Assembly: GCA_025642075.2 (NCBI GenBank)
Contig: JAODUO010000126.1
Coordinates: 941,501 to 1,005,500, forward strand
DNA from: Ridgeia piscesae
Lineage: Eukaryota > Annelida > Polychaeta > Sabellida > Siboglinidae
Direction of reading: 5' to 3'
Length of the DNA stretch: 64,000 nt
The notes under the pieces are model-generated. The model saw only the letters and a program-made list of their open reading frames with translations. It had not been told where the DNA came from and did no database searches. Position 1 is the first letter of the stretch. Each line of letters begins with the position of its first letter. Below, piece after piece: positions 1 through 15,400 of the stretch. The position numbers were made by a program, and so were the translations under genes.

Positions 1-594
1 TCGATAAAACAAAATAAAATTAAATCGTAAATTTGTTTGTGTTTTGTTATGTAATTATATATTAGTGTTTAGGTAACACCTTTTATTATCTATTAACATT
101 TATTTTTCCTTGAACATATTTATGTTTTTTTATGAGTTTTTAACGTTAGAAAATTTAGAATGTCTCGTTAATCATTATATGATTCACATGTGTGAATGCG
201 TTAAGGGAAACCTGTAATTCAGATCTAAGATAATGACACGAATAGAGCTTCAATTCTATACCGAGGTGAGTGACACGAGCACAAAACTCTGTCCATAGAA
301 TCCATACGCAAATCTTGTGCTTCCATGTCGAACCTCATGCAAGTGCGTTCAATAGGTTGCTCCTGTTTATTTGGCTCTATGAATAGATATCTAGCCATAG
401 ACATTATGGATTTTTTGTACGAGTAATGTTTGCACATTGTAGCTGAATGCTTCCCATAGTAATTGAGACAGTAGTCAATTGAACGTATCAGACAGAGGCG
501 AAGTGCAAAATACTTTGAGCAGTCGTAAGTGACTCGTAATTCCTAAGGACTGGATAATGTGCTATGAATAAGAACTGAGCTGTTTACTCTGTAG
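1..594. other. AT-rich non-coding sequence, probably THADA intron
   Basis: No exon with convincing coding character or flanking splice sites is visible. The stretch ends at the CTGTAG acceptor of the first recognisable THADA exon, so it is most simply the preceding intron. Confidence 0.6.
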
Positions 595-795
595 AGGCCC
601 TGACAGACTCGGAGATAAAGCTACTGAAGCAAGGATTGCCCTACAACATGAACGTCGACTCGGCACCATTTCGCCAACAGCTGCAGACCTGCCTACGTCA
701 GGCCCTCGACCGTGGGCGAGACGGCGCCATTGCTCACCTCAAGACAAGCCAGCAGAGACATGCCACGGGGCAACCTGATGTCTCTGCTTTCATTG
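595..795 (+). CDS. THADA: THADA exon 1 (first in window)
   Basis: Acceptor CTGTAG, donor G|GTTAGT. It encodes LKQGLPYNMNVDSAPFRQQL, matching the THADA 'LPFNLNCDS..FRQ' block, followed by a basic helix. Ends in phase 1. Confidence 0.9.
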
Positions 796-2615
796 GTTAG
801 TCCATAAGTAATATTGTTTTGTTATGTACAGTATCGTATGAGTTGTTTATCAAATGGTGTGTGGAAGCATTGTAATTCAATTTTTTTTACATTGAAAAAC
901 ACTTAATATTAGAAAGAGTAGAAAATCTGTCCGTATTTTTTATTACACAATACGTTAAACATACGTGTTTAATTAACAAAAGAACCAAACACACGTACAT
1001 TTAGTTGACAAACGAAAATTACATTTAGTTGTATTCTGTAGAATTGTAGCCATGACGGTCTAGGTGAATATGTTTTAAGAGGCTGTCTAAAGCATGTTTT
1101 GTTGATGACACTGCAGACTTTGTGGACTGGCTCTGGCAGCTGTGTTTTGCTAATCTCCGACCAAGTTCCAACTTCCAACGCATCAAGACGAGTCTCGACT
1201 GGACCGCAACAATACTGGAGACACTCATCTACTCCCCCGGACGACAACAGAGAAAGGGGGGATGCCCAGGTAGACAAACTATTATATAATTACAATTTAT
1301 TGCTATTTTATTTGCCTCCTTGATATGTTATGTATTTGTTTATCTAGTGATTTTTTTAGCCTTTTCATTATTTCTTATTTATATGCTTATGTAACAGATG
1401 CAAACCACACAATCACTCAATCACACAATCACTCAATCACCCACTCACTATCACTCACTATCACTCACTATCACTCACTATCACTCACTATCACTCACTA
1501 TCACTCACTATCACTCACTATCACTCACTATCACTCACTATCACTCACTATCACTCACTATCACTCACTATCACTCACTATCACTCACTATCACTCACTA
1601 TCACTCACTATCACTCACTATCACTCACTATCACTCACAAAATCACTCACAATCACTCACTATCACTCACTATCACTCACTATCACTCACTATCACTCAC
1701 TATCACTCACTATCACTCACTATCACTCACTATCACTCACTATCACTCACTATCATTTAATCACTTGATCACCTAATCACTCACTCAATCACTCAATCAC
1801 CCACTCACTCACTCACTCACTCACACACTCACTCACTCACTCACTCACTCACTCACTCACTCACTCACTCACTCACCGACACCACACTATGACTGTCTTC
1901 TTTACACTCTGTATGCCATCACTGAGCCTGTATGTGTATGTGACGTCCCCAGAGACAGTGAAGGAGCTGATGGAGGTGTCCGAGGAAACTGGACACTGGC
2001 GGTTCTTCACGAGTGACCACTCACACAGTATCCTCACCTGCACCCTCAGTGGCACAGACGAGGTCAGCATCTCCACCCACTTCACGTACTTAACTGCATC
2101 GGCTCATCTCACCCTTCCCTGTCCTCCTGGGTGACACACGAGTGACACAACACCTGCCATTTGCTCGGCTCCTGTCTAGAGCAGACTGCTCTGGTGTTAG
2201 CAGTGGGAGTCTAGTATCATGGCTCCTGTCTAACTTGATCATTTCATCTTTTTTATGGTCTTTCTCTTTAACTCGGCTGTTTACAGTCTTCTCTCTGCTG
2301 TCTCTTCTTCACGTGTCACATGTCATCAGACACAGAGGCCTGCGGTGGTTGGGACATGTCTGTTGGGTGCCAGGCAAAAGCCAAGTTAAAGTAGCATCAG
2401 TCAAGTAGTTGGTTGTATTTAATACTATTTATGTAGAATGAATGTTCTAACGTATGCAGTTTGCAGTACCAATAAATTTGTAATAACAGACAGACGTTTA
2501 AGTTACCTAAAAAGTGGAATAATTGTTTTCATATATTTGTATAATTTTGCTTGTTCATGTATTTTATATGTTTGTTACTATTGTTACTAATTTTATCACA
2601 CGCACGCACGCGCGT

Positions 2616-2647
<32 letters not shown>

Positions 2648-5600
2648 TATCATAATTATACTTCATGTTGTTCCTGTGACAATCTTATAGACTATACTCC
2701 AAGTATTTTGTTCTAGGTGCGAGAGACAGCTGCTAGAATCCTGCTGCAGTTCTTTCCCTGGCCACTGCCATTGGACAGTTCAGGTGATCTTGGGTCAGGT
2801 GACCACATTGCAGCCAATTGGACAGCCCTGAGCTGGTTGCTAGGCAACAGCCTTGCCTTGAGCAACAGCCCGAAATCCCAGGAGAGCAAGAGTGGAGCTC
2901 TTCTCTGTCGCATCATCTTTCAAAAGTAATATATCATATTACTAACTTATGAAAACACTTTAACAAATGTTGATGTGATACATTTCAAAAAATTGTGTGC
3001 ATATTTTTGTCAAGCCATTACAAAAAACTCATTAGTTATTTATTGCTGTGTTAATTAAGTTGGTTTTCATTATATGGAAGTGAACTTGTGAATACAATGT
3101 TTATACATATATCTTGCAAGGGTAATGAGTAACCCCTTGAGGTACTGTTTCTTTTAAATTATTGGAAAATCCCAACTAGGTACTACACCAATAAATGAAT
3201 GACAATAAGAATATGTGAACTTTTCTCAACTTATATGCATAAATATGAAAATTTAACAACACAAGCATACAAACACAAGTGCCAACAAATGTTGCAACAT
3301 TAACTTACAATTATGCTGTCATCCTTGCGACGACACCATCATTTTCAAACATATGGGTCAGCATTGCTTATGGTCGACCGCTGCCAGTTTAGAATCAAGT
3401 CGAACTAATGTTACAGATGTGTCGTTGAACACCGAGATCATTTCGATGCGGCATTCGTGAAAGAAAGTGGGATGTTTGAAGTGAGACAAGTGGACACAGA
3501 CAGAGACGCTGACTCGGCGGCTGTTCAGTTTGTGGGCAGTCTGATCAGACATCTAGAAGCAAGTCTCCAGTTGGCACAGACTAATGTGCTGTCTGCAGCA
3601 AAGCACTCGCCAGCACACGGTAATGCTATGCAGACTTACCTGTGTTGGTTATGATTTCTGTATGACTTATATAAATGTTAAGTTACATAAAATGTCTACA
3701 CGTGACTTGTGGCAAGGTTAGCCAGCTCAGAACGATCAGAGGAAACATGTACAGCTTTACAACCAACCTTTTAATAACCTTAAACAGTTGGTAATAACCA
3801 GGAAAACATCTTTTTATGGCAAGGTAATTTTATTAATAATAATACGACAATGCTAATTCCAATAGATCAATGCACTGTACAAAATAATATAATTTTGAAA
3901 AAATGAAACATTTTGTTTCTTTGGATCGTAGACAAATACCTAAAAGTTGGCATCTGCAATGCAAACAGTATAGGAGAAAAACATCAACATACTCACTCAT
4001 AAACATGTGCCTGCTTGCATATGATACTGCAGTTTGTTTACAGGACATATCTTGTCCAAAAATTTAGATCTGCTTTTGATATGTATAGTTCACCCCCCCA
4101 CTCACTCATGTTAGGATCGTATTCTGGTAACTTCAACCATCTGTCTTCAAATATCTCATTGCCTCAGATTGACTTAGTTGTTGTCATGTTTGATAAGAGC
4201 ACTGAAGGTTGGTTCTCCCACTCAAGGGTTTCTCCTGACCATTCACCGATGTCTTGCTGAGGTCAACCTGACATTTGAGTCACATGACAAGTGGCGGCCA
4301 ATCATTGTGAAATTGCTGGATGTAATTCGACGCCTCATTGAGATAGTGTTATACACGCTCGGAGGGAAGATTCACGACGAAGGTTAGTGCGAGTAAACTG
4401 AAGTTTTCAAGGCAGACATTTGCAATTACATAATTGCATAATTAAAAAGTTGTTGACAATGTTACATATGTTTTCATGGACCATGTAAGCCATCCACTGA
4501 TAAGATGTGAACATTTGAATTCTTTTTGCATAATTTTTGGGGTTCCAAAAGCACAGTGTCCAGATGCATGCAACCATTACGGCAGACGTATTTCCCATCT
4601 TGAGGAAATAATTTTTTCAGATGGAGTGGCTCCGTCGTTTGAGCAGATCGGTATTGCCGTCCAGAGCGTCATAGCTGAGGCGTCAGAGGCTGACAGCAGT
4701 TGTCCGAATGACAAGGCCAAGGACATGGTCTTGTCGAGCGAATACCAACTCATCATGACTTGGTGCTGGCTGAACATCAGGGTAAACTCAACTGTCTCCT
4801 CTTGTTGTATAACACTTAATATAGTAAAAGAATGAATGGACAAGAACAATTGAAACTTACTTAAGACTTTTATGAAACTTGCTAAGTTTGCTCCTTTCGA
4901 TTTCTTCAAGCCATGAACAATATTTTTCCATAAGACAAATTAACGTAGCAGTTATCATATGATATGACTTTAAAGTTCATGTCGTCATGGTAACCGTTCA
5001 TGTAGTCAAGTAAGTCAGTGTTCATTGGCAAATTTCAAGTGTAGACATGGATACATTTTTAAGTTGTGTACGATTTTTATTACAAAGGTTGCTTATAACA
5101 GTTACTAAATGCTTTTTTGTTAGGTATATAATTACTTTGTTGAATATGACTATTTTTTGCAATTGTTAACCTGATTCATTCAGTTCAATTGAATTAGCTG
5201 AAATACATTTTACTTAAGATTTTGGATTTGCATTTTACACTAAGGGGTCATCGTTTTGCAGGAGTGCAGCATATTGCTGGGGTGTCTGGTGGAGACGGTC
5301 CCTGTAGGGGTCATTGGAGACTCCAAGGACAAACTGACCACATGTATTCTGTCGCTTGACCAAGTGGTGGACATGGGAGAGACCATGTTGCGAGTACTGA
5401 CCACCTGTAGACATCGGGTATGTGTTGACCCTAAGTTGACCTTGGAACCATTTCACTAAGATAAAGAGCTTTTAAGGAAAACTAATCATTAAACAAAATA
5501 CGTTGTTAAATTTAATGTTTTTTCCCCTCAAAAATGCAAATATACATTGCTGTATTATTGAGGATACTATTTCATTGACACACCAGTGACAATGTCTTGC

Positions 5601-5977
5601 TTGTGTGCCATGGTGTTGACAATTTTCAGGTATTTGAGATCATCACTTTCAAGAATTAAAATTGATTTTAAAGAGCAAAATATTGGGTTTAAGAGCTCTT
5701 AGCAACGTTAGTGACATGATCCTCTGAATTCATGTTTCCCTAGAAGACCGAAAGAAAGAAGGTGTTATCACTTGTTCAGCCTCATTATCTCTGTAAATGC
5801 TTATGATTATATCTGTCTATGTGATATCAATGAGAACATATCGTAAAACAAATTCTTCGCATGTTATGTAAATTTGTAGGGGACAGTACTGAAATATGAG
5901 TTGACTAATTTGCATGAGCAGAATGTTATATGTTGGTTTGCAATTTATTGACACCTTACAAACTTGCACCATAACTA

Positions 5978-6031
<54 letters not shown>

Positions 6032-9000
6032 CACAAACGAGCCTCTACGGTTTCATTCATTTCATTCAGCGTGTAGCGCTGCAAATCAGGAAATATTCGC
6101 TGATCTTCGGGGTATTTTGTACATAGCACAATTGATGTGATTTAAGTTGGTTACCAATGCAAATAAACGATGAAACTTCTCCTATGCCTGTAAGAATATA
6201 TATGTTTCCAAGTCAGCAATAAACTGGCACTGTATGTAAACAGAGAGTTACAAATTACTGACAGCCCAAAGGCCAGAGACCGATAAGTTTTGAATGAGAC
6301 ACCAACTTGACAGTTATACCTCCGACAGACCATGCATGTTTTAGCTGAGCTTTCAAACGTGGTATTTAAATCTCTATGTTTCTGTCTTGCTGCTAAATAC
6401 AGTGTGCGTATGTGTGTGTGACTGCAGGGCGCCATTGAGAGTTGTAGTGTAGGGTTCACTCGCTACTGCACTCGACTGCTTCGTTCCACACAGCCGCGTC
6501 TCTACGACGTCCCACGCCAACTGCTGAGACAGGTAGACAGACACGTTGCAACAGTCTGGCAGTAGCAGAGATACACACAGTTACACACAAAAGTTCAGTT
6601 GATTTAGTAATGTGCTGTGCTTTACCTTAGAACAAGGCTATTCATTCAGTAAAATCAATGGTTGTCGTGTTTTTTGTTGTTGAACAATTCATACATATTT
6701 CACTTTTCTAACAGTTTGCATTGTGTTTTTATTAAATAACAGCTAGTGATTTAGAATATTGATATTTTTTGTAAAGATTTAACCTGGTTTCTTTGTAAAA
6801 TACAGTAACTGTCCCTGATTTATTGCCTGACCAATGTGAGCTCAAACATAATAATGAGTGAAACATTCTCTTCTACATGTTACTTAGTTACACATACATA
6901 ATATACATATTTGCTGTGTAACCTTTTTTTTTTATCGAATATTTATTAATTTATTTAAGAAATAAATTTTACATATGGACTCTGTCTGAAATAAAACATT
7001 ACTATTATTATAGGTATTGAACCAGATGACCAGTAAGGCTGTTGTATCATCGGTCACTCGGCGGTCAGCTGGTCTACCTCTGGTCATTCAGAGTATTGTG
7101 GTCAGTGAGAGCAAGGCGAAACAGGTTTGACTTGACTGTTTATTTACTACTACATTATTGCTGGCAGTTCTTTGTCGTGACACTAACATCGAGGTAGAAC
7201 TATTTGTTTCCTTCTTGAATGCTTGTTTGTGTTACTTTATATTTATTTATTTTCTGCTGTTGTTGTGGCCACTTATCCTAAGTGGTCACAGTTAAATGGA
7301 AGCCCCCAGAAAACTGCCATGGCTTAGGCTTATAGAGGGAGCATGTTGTGTTTTCATTGGAATGACAAAGCAGTATAGGCTCCCTGCATGCATCTGTCTA
7401 CATGTGTGTTTAGTTCTGTTTACTATAACAATATTTATTATAAATTCTTGTGGGTTTTTTCATTACAGTCAGTCCTGTGTTGTCCAGTATTTATTATAAA
7501 TACTTGTGTGTTTAATATAACCATATTTATTATAAGTACTTGTGTATTTATTATAATCATATTTATTATAAATACTTGTGTGTTTATTATAAAAAATTAT
7601 TATAAGTACTTGTGTGTTGATTACATTACAGACAGTCCTGTGTTGTCCAGTATTTATTATAAATACTTGTGTGTTTATTATAACCATATTTATTATAAGT
7701 ACTTGAGTGTTTATTACAAGTACTTGAGTGTTTATTACAAGTACTTGAGTGTTTATTACATTACAGACAGTCCTGTGTTGTCCAGTATTTATTATAAATA
7801 CTTGTGTGTTTATTATAACCATATTTATTATAAGTACTTGAGTGTTTATTACATTACAGACAGTCCTGTGTTGTCCAGTATTTATTATAAATACTTGTGT
7901 GTTTATTATAACCATATTTATTATAAGTACTTGAGTGTTTATTACATTACAGACAGTCCTGTGTTGTCCAGTATTTATTATAAATACTTGTGTGTTTATT
8001 ATAACCATATTTATTATAAGTACTTGTGTGTTTATTACATTACAGACAGTCCTGTGTTGTCCAGTATTTATTATAAATACTTGTGTGTTTATTATAACCA
8101 TATTTATTATAAGTACTTGTGTGTTTATTACATTACAGACAGTCATGTGTTGTCCAGTATTTATTATAAATACTTGTGTGTTTATTATAACCATATTTAT
8201 TATAAGTACTTGTGTGTTTATTACATTACAGACAGTCCTGTGTTGTCCAGTATTTATTATAAATACTTGTGTGTTTATTATAACCATATTTATTATAAGT
8301 ACTTGTGTGTTTATTATAACCATATTTATTATAAGCACTTGTGTGTTTATTACATTACCGACAGTCCTGTCTTGTCCAGTATAAATCATGCCGTAACTCC
8401 CACTGATATTCCAATTTCACCTCTACAGAGCAGCCTACTGACCGAGGCGATGACCTACTTACTGGACATCGTGCAGCGTCCAGTGATGTGTGACGAATAC
8501 GGCAAGTTTGACCTGCCCCAGGTTCACGCGATGCACGTGTTGAAGGCTCTGTTTCGCGAGTCGTGTGTCGCCACGGCTGTCACGCCACATATCGCATCTG
8601 CCGTGGAGCTCGCCATCAGTGGCTTCTCCTCACCTCTCTGGTCCATTAGGAATGCTGCCACTCAACTGTTTGGTAAGTCGGATACCATCGAGTCATGTCT
8701 GGGTTCAGGAAAACAATAATTTTTCACTAGCTTCACGAAGCGACCAGGGATCATTTTACTCAGATAAACAGCTCTTTCGGAAAATTCATCATTAAATTTT
8801 TATTTTTTCAAAATGCAAATATCCATTGCCATAATAATGAGGACACTATTTTCAATGACACAATCAAAGTGACAATGTCCCATTAGCTGCTCATGGTTTT
8901 GATTGTTTTTCACGTCATCAAGATCACTGTCAAGGATCAAAATTTATTTTAAAATGCAAAATTGAGTTGCGCTGGTGAAATGGTCCACTGGCAGATAGGA

Positions 9001-12000
9001 AATAAATTGTTAGTTAAAGTCTCGATGACCTGGAATGTTTGTTCTACGTCTGCCACTGTTGGGTTTGTCTCGACACAGGTACGCTGGTGTCCCGCATGCT
9101 TGGTCAGAACAAGTCGCGGCACACAGACCTCAACACAACCACGGCGCCGGAATTCTTTGCACGCTTCCCCGACCTGCACGCCACACTGCTCAAGCAAGTT
9201 CAGGTCATTACCATGGCAACGAACCGCAAATCAGAAGGCACCTTACAGATGCATGCGAGTCTGTTTCCTGTGTTGTCCATCCTGGGGAAGTTGAACACTG
9301 GAGCAGCCAGCGAGGAAGATGAGAGGTGAATGTGTTGTGATTCACTGATTGGCTAATTTCATTACGGAATGTTCACAACCAGTGTAAATGTATTATTTAT
9401 TTTATGAAGTGCAATTACAGTTAAGATGTTGCTTACTATTGGCAATGGCTGCTTCATTAACCTGGATAATAATAGTACCATCTTTAAGTCTGTCATTATA
9501 TTTTCCAAGGAGAAATAAAATGTTGGGCTGTAGAGGTTAGGGCTTTGGATGAGAAGCTGTTTGTAGTTAATTCAGAATTTATGTGGAGAGATACAACAAA
9601 ATTGATAGTCTATGCTTGTTTTACTGAAATTGAACAAGATTGCCACCTAGAGAATCAACTCTAGATGGCAGGTAGACAAGGAAGCCCTTTGGTCTATCTA
9701 AGTATATCCCGCCTTTCTTAAGTATACGTCGATTTTATTTTTAAACATATTAACACTACTAGCACCTACACATTCAGCTGATAATCTATTCAATTCAGTT
9801 ACTGTTCTTTATGAAAATGAACATTTTGTCATATAGAAATAAAGATGTTAAGTCGGTCGATGCCATAAGATTATCATTATTTGTGATGTTTATGTTGCAG
9901 ATTGGTGAAGCAGTTTCACGAGCCTCTGCTGTCCCTGGCAGCCTGCCCCATGCATGCTGTGCGCACACTTGCTGCACAGGCATTGGCTGCACTCACTCCG
10001 CAGCAGCAGGTCCTTCCGTCAGCTCATTGGCTCGTATCACAGCTTCCTGTCGCAAGGACTGCTGGGATTGATTTCAATCTGTTGCATGGCCAACTGCTGC
10101 AGCTGGAGAAGTTACTTCTGAGTTTGACAGATCGGTAATTATTTCCATCTAAAATATGTTTAATATTTATTCGTTGATGAGAACTCAGACTTTTGAGCTA
10201 ATAAAATATTCATAAAAATTTCCCTCATAGTTTTTATTAACTCAAGACGGCAAGGACACAGCTGCAATTTAAGGCACTTCTGAAAACAACTTTTTAATTA
10301 AGAGTAGTTTCTGTGACAGGAACATGAGTTATGCAAATGCATTTATTCATATTTTAATTATTATAATTATTTTAAATTATTTATTAAACATTACTTAAGT
10401 TATTTATTGTTCACTTAATATTATTTTATATATAATATTATTTTAATTGCTTAAACAGGGGTCTATTCATTATGGAAAGACTGTGTTAATATTTATTCAA
10501 TGGTATACATGCTAGAATAAATTTTTTGTTTTAATTTTAATACAATTCTAAATATTTGGAGACTACATGTTTACATAGCACCTGGGAGTAATTGGTATGA
10601 TCTCGCATTATATAAATCAATTGTATTATTATTGAAATTATTTACTTCTCTGTGATTTTCTGTGCAAGACTTGCCAGGAACCAGTCACTGGACAGTCTGC
10701 TGGACGAGTTGCTGACCAGCTTCTGGTTGGCGACCCATAGCAACCCTTGTCATATGGTGAGGGCGGGGTACATCAACTTACTGACCCGAATGTCAGATTT
10801 GACCACTGGTTTGAGACTGCCGGAGACTGTGGTCAGATGTCTTGACCAACAATGTGGTCAGCTCATTGAGAAATCTCCTGCCCACTGTCAACAGACACAG
10901 GTGAGAGGTGGAGGACTGTAGCATCTTCTGTATCTGTATCTGTATCTTAACTGGCAAAATGTCCTAGGGACACATCACGCCAGTGCGCATGGTGGGTTAT
11001 CTGACTTAATTGTTAAAATGTTGGATTAAACTATTCTGAAATGATTTTAGTGATTTACTTGAGACAGTGTTTGAGGGGAGAGAATTCCATTCCTTAATAG
11101 TTGTTGGGAAGAAGCTGCTTCCAAATATGTTTGCAGAGTATCTAATTTGCAAGAACTGACTGTCATGTTTACGTGAGGTTCTAGTGTTGTGTTGGATATA
11201 GTGATCTAGCGGGATATCTATAAGGTTATGTTCCATTTTGTATATTATGCTAAGTCTTTTAATTTTTCTTCTTGTTTGGAGGGTGTCCCACTGGAGGTAA
11301 GACCTCTCACTGGACGCTAGGTTTATTCCTTCAAAGAGTAAAAACACATAAATGGCATTGATAAACACTGTACATTAAACAGGCGTACACAATAAATACA
11401 GACTTTGAACTGTCAAACATACATTCACAATGAATAAAGAATCAACAACATAATAGGTTCATTTAGCAAGAATGAAGGCATTTACTGCGGGACGGGAGAC
11501 TCCCTCTGAAAATATTAATTATTGTCTCTAAAGTGAAAAAGAACAGGAAATTACAAAAAAAACTGATAAACTAAACATCAAAAATAACTATCATACATCA
11601 CTGTGTATGCTAAAAAAAAGTATTAAGCATATACCATCCTACCACAGTAGTATATGTCCTACATCAGCATATTGAACATATCAATCTTGCTGTAAAGTTT
11701 CAAGATCGTATTGTATGATTATATTACATTAGAATAAATTTGATCTATTCTAACATATTGTCAGCCAAAATGTGTCCTAGTGAACCGCAACTTGTGGTAT
11801 ATAATTGAACTGTTATTCGTTTATGAATGTCAACAGTGCTACACCAGCGGTGGTAAAGGCATACGATTGTTTAGTCTTTACCGTCCATTTCTCACTTATG
11901 AGACTATCCCTTATTGAATAAAAGAATATGTCAAATAAATTATGCACTTATAACGATATTACTCACAAAAATGATATGCAATTTTGGTTGATCGATTAGC

Positions 12001-12349
12001 TACAATATCTGTCCACCAGGTGGCTGCATGTCTCTACGAACAAGCATTGATCAGTTGGTGGCTGCAGACTTCGGACTCTGGTCATCTTGTGGACAGAGTT
12101 GGTCAGTGTCTGGAGAGTGACCTGTGGTGAGGTGAAACAGACCACACTGGAGTGTCTGCAGGAGTGGCTGGACAGTGGTCAGCATGGATTGGACACACCA
12201 GGCTGGCAGCATGTCCAGGTGTGTTGATCTGTGCATCTCCAACCAAAAAGTGAAAAGTCATTTTATGTTGGAATTGAGGCACATTTTACCAAAACAAACT
12301 GCTTTATCTTGTATGTATGTATACATATACACACACGCACGCACACACG

Positions 12350-12402
<53 letters not shown>

Positions 12403-15400
12403 TAAAATTGTAATAAAACGTAAAGCACTTTGAACAATCACAATGACTGGAACTTACTGTATCTTTACTTTATCTCTCTGCTCTGCCCTGTCTGTTGTGT
12501 GGTGATCAAACAATTACAGCATTTGTCAACTGAGAGAACTTGACATTCAGGTGCTTCTACGACCGGTTCCAGGCTTCAGTAACTTTACAGCTTGTGGAAT
12601 TTCATTTCCAAAACACTGCCCATATCATGTTTTGGAAGAAACCCTGCTCCCGTATCATTTTGGAAGAAACCCTGCTCCCGTATCATTTGGAAGAAACCCT
12701 GCTCCCGAATCATTTGGAAGAAACCCTGCTCCCGTATCATTTGGAAGAAACCCTGCTCCCATATCATTTGGAAGAAACCCTGCTCCCGAATCATTTGGAA
12801 GAAACCCTGCTCCCGTATCATTTGGAAGAAACCCTGCTCCCATATCATTTGGAAGAAACCCTGCTCCCGTATCATTTGGAAGAAACCCTGCTCCCCCTCT
12901 CATTGGTTGTCCCTTCTGTAAAAATCCAGTAAAATTTGGGTTCCCCCTCAATTTTTGTCCCTTTTGTCACAAATGTTCAGGGTTTTTTCAATGTTTTGTC
13001 AAGCTGTCTAAATGTATTATTAACCTGTGGCACAACGGGTCTGTCCTGTCTGCTGCTGACTCGGCCTCACAGAAAGATCCTGGAGGAAGTGCTGCAGCTT
13101 ATCCTTGACATTCATCACCAGCACGGGGTCAGTCTGCCAAGGTCAAATGAAGGTCAGGTGTGGCAGGTGCTCATGGGATTGATTGAGAACGAGGCTGCCA
13201 GTGGCACAGCAGCCCTCTCAGTGGCAGTGAGTGCCATTGTGATGAAAGATTGTGCAAGCAGTAGTTGGACCAGGTGTGTTTTGGTTATTTTCAGAGTTTA
13301 TATTGATGTCTGGAATGTTAGGTCACTCTGTGAAGTAAATATCTTAAAGTTCTTTCTTCAACTCATTTGGTCATTGCGAATCCAATTTGTTTTATGTGTC
13401 GTATATTAATACTTTAAATAAAAAGCATAAATTTTGACCGTTACATCTGGTAGTTTGTGAAAGCTAATTGTGAACTTCTCATGTAAATAAACCAGCTGAC
13501 CATCCAGTGAACGTTGCACTTTGACAATATGTTAACTTGGTGTTTGGCTAATCATTTCTAGGCTTAACTCCAGTAACTAGGGATCCATTTGTAAAAAGGC
13601 GTATATTTTGACTTCAGTATTTTTGAAAACGGGCAAAAAGTAGATAGGTTTGCTTTTTCACGAGGAATAAAAAAGCCAAAGGCATGAAATAATTTTGTCT
13701 AGCAGAATTTCATAACTCTTGCAGTTCTTCAAACACAGTTGACATCATTATGTCAGAGTCATTATGTTAAATTACATAATTTGTGTGAATTTAGTACTTT
13801 CGATTAAACACACAATTTTACAAGATTCTTTATCACCACAAATTTTTTCAATAGTTCTGTCTTGATCAATAAAAGATATTTATGCAATGCAACAATTAAG
13901 TCAACAATAGATATGGAAGAATATAGCAAGAATAACCTTCTGACAATTATTTGTTACTCATTTGATTATTTTGAAGTCATAAAATGCAAATATTTACAAA
14001 CTAATGTGGGCCTAGCTGGATTGAGTAAACATATTTTACACTCGCTCAACAATTGTGTAATGCATTTTGTCCAACAGAGGGCAGCAGGAGTGTTGGTGGG
14101 AACGGCTGCAGCGCGCTAGTGACCCGACAGAGACAGTGTTGATGCGGCTCTCTGCAGCGAAGGCACTGTATTTGGCTGGCCCAGGCCTTGTACAGCAGAA
14201 TGTTGGCACTAATCTGCAGAAATGGCAAGTCACGCTCAACTGGTATGTCTTGGTGGGGGCGGAATCATCTTGGAAACATGTCGGTGTTTATCCAAAATGA
14301 GATGTAAATTAATAACAAAATGTGCAACTCATCTATAAATTAATATGCACATTGTGAGTGTGTCGTCTACCAGGTGCCAAAGTTAAGTCACCGCTATGTT
14401 AATTCATTTCACTGCACACATTATTTTTTCAATACCAATGGGGAACCTGCAGAACCAATAATCCAGGTGGTGCCGTTACACAACTAAGGCCGCGTGCCGT
14501 TAACTGCCAGCATCCTGTTACATGTACCTTGTTATGCCGCATTCATTCATTCTATCCAGCCTTTGTTAACATATGTTGTGGATATGCCTCAGTTATAACA
14601 GTTGCTGAATAAGAGACCTCAGAAAGGAACTGAAAAAAAATTAAACAGCTCGCTGACGTGTGCGTGTAAAGAACACAAATATGTCACAGGCCCGAGTTGT
14701 GTATCAACGCCATCTAACGATCCTGTAGGTTTCCCATTGACGATATATTTATAAAAACACAGGAAGTTATTTTGAGTTATTTACTTACAAAGTTATCTGT
14801 TTGCTCTGCCACCTATGGGAGAAATATGGATGTGAGAGTGGTTAGCCACTGATGAGATGGCGTCACTGGGAGGATTTAGAATCACAATTCTTAAATGATA
14901 ATGACTGACATTGTCATTTGTTTGCTTCAAGATGAGAGTGTTAAATGGTTTGTAATGTCTCGTGTATGAATTTTTATATTGAATTATTACGTTTCTATGA
15001 TAATTGATACATCCATGATTTGCTGACATTACAATAACAAATTATACCCTCCGTCTCCGTCAAGGTTTGCCCATAGCAACAATGTTGATAATGGTTCTAT
15101 ATGTGCATCACTATTGCAACATGACGTCTCATAGACTGAAGATTGCTGCATAAATTTGCCACTTAAAAGAAATTCTCTTACATTTTTGTCATAAAAATGT
15201 TCTGAAACCAGCATTTCAACAAACTATAAAACAAAACGCACATGTTCCTGCATCCTTTTTTAGCACTTGACTGAGATTTTACTGCAAACTGGGTAAATTT
15301 CTTATATTTAAGCTGGGTTTTAAAATGTGCATAGAAAAAGTAACTTTGTGTAACATAAGCAAATAATAGTGTCGATGATGCTGCACATGTCACCAGAGTA

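Noticed and set aside
1325..1768. 147-codon Ser/Leu/Thr/His repeat frame
   Set aside because: Product of the TCACTCACTA array; all frames lack stops.
12540..13108. Several open frames over the 27-bp array on both strands
   Set aside because: Unit length is a multiple of three without stops, so openness carries no coding information.
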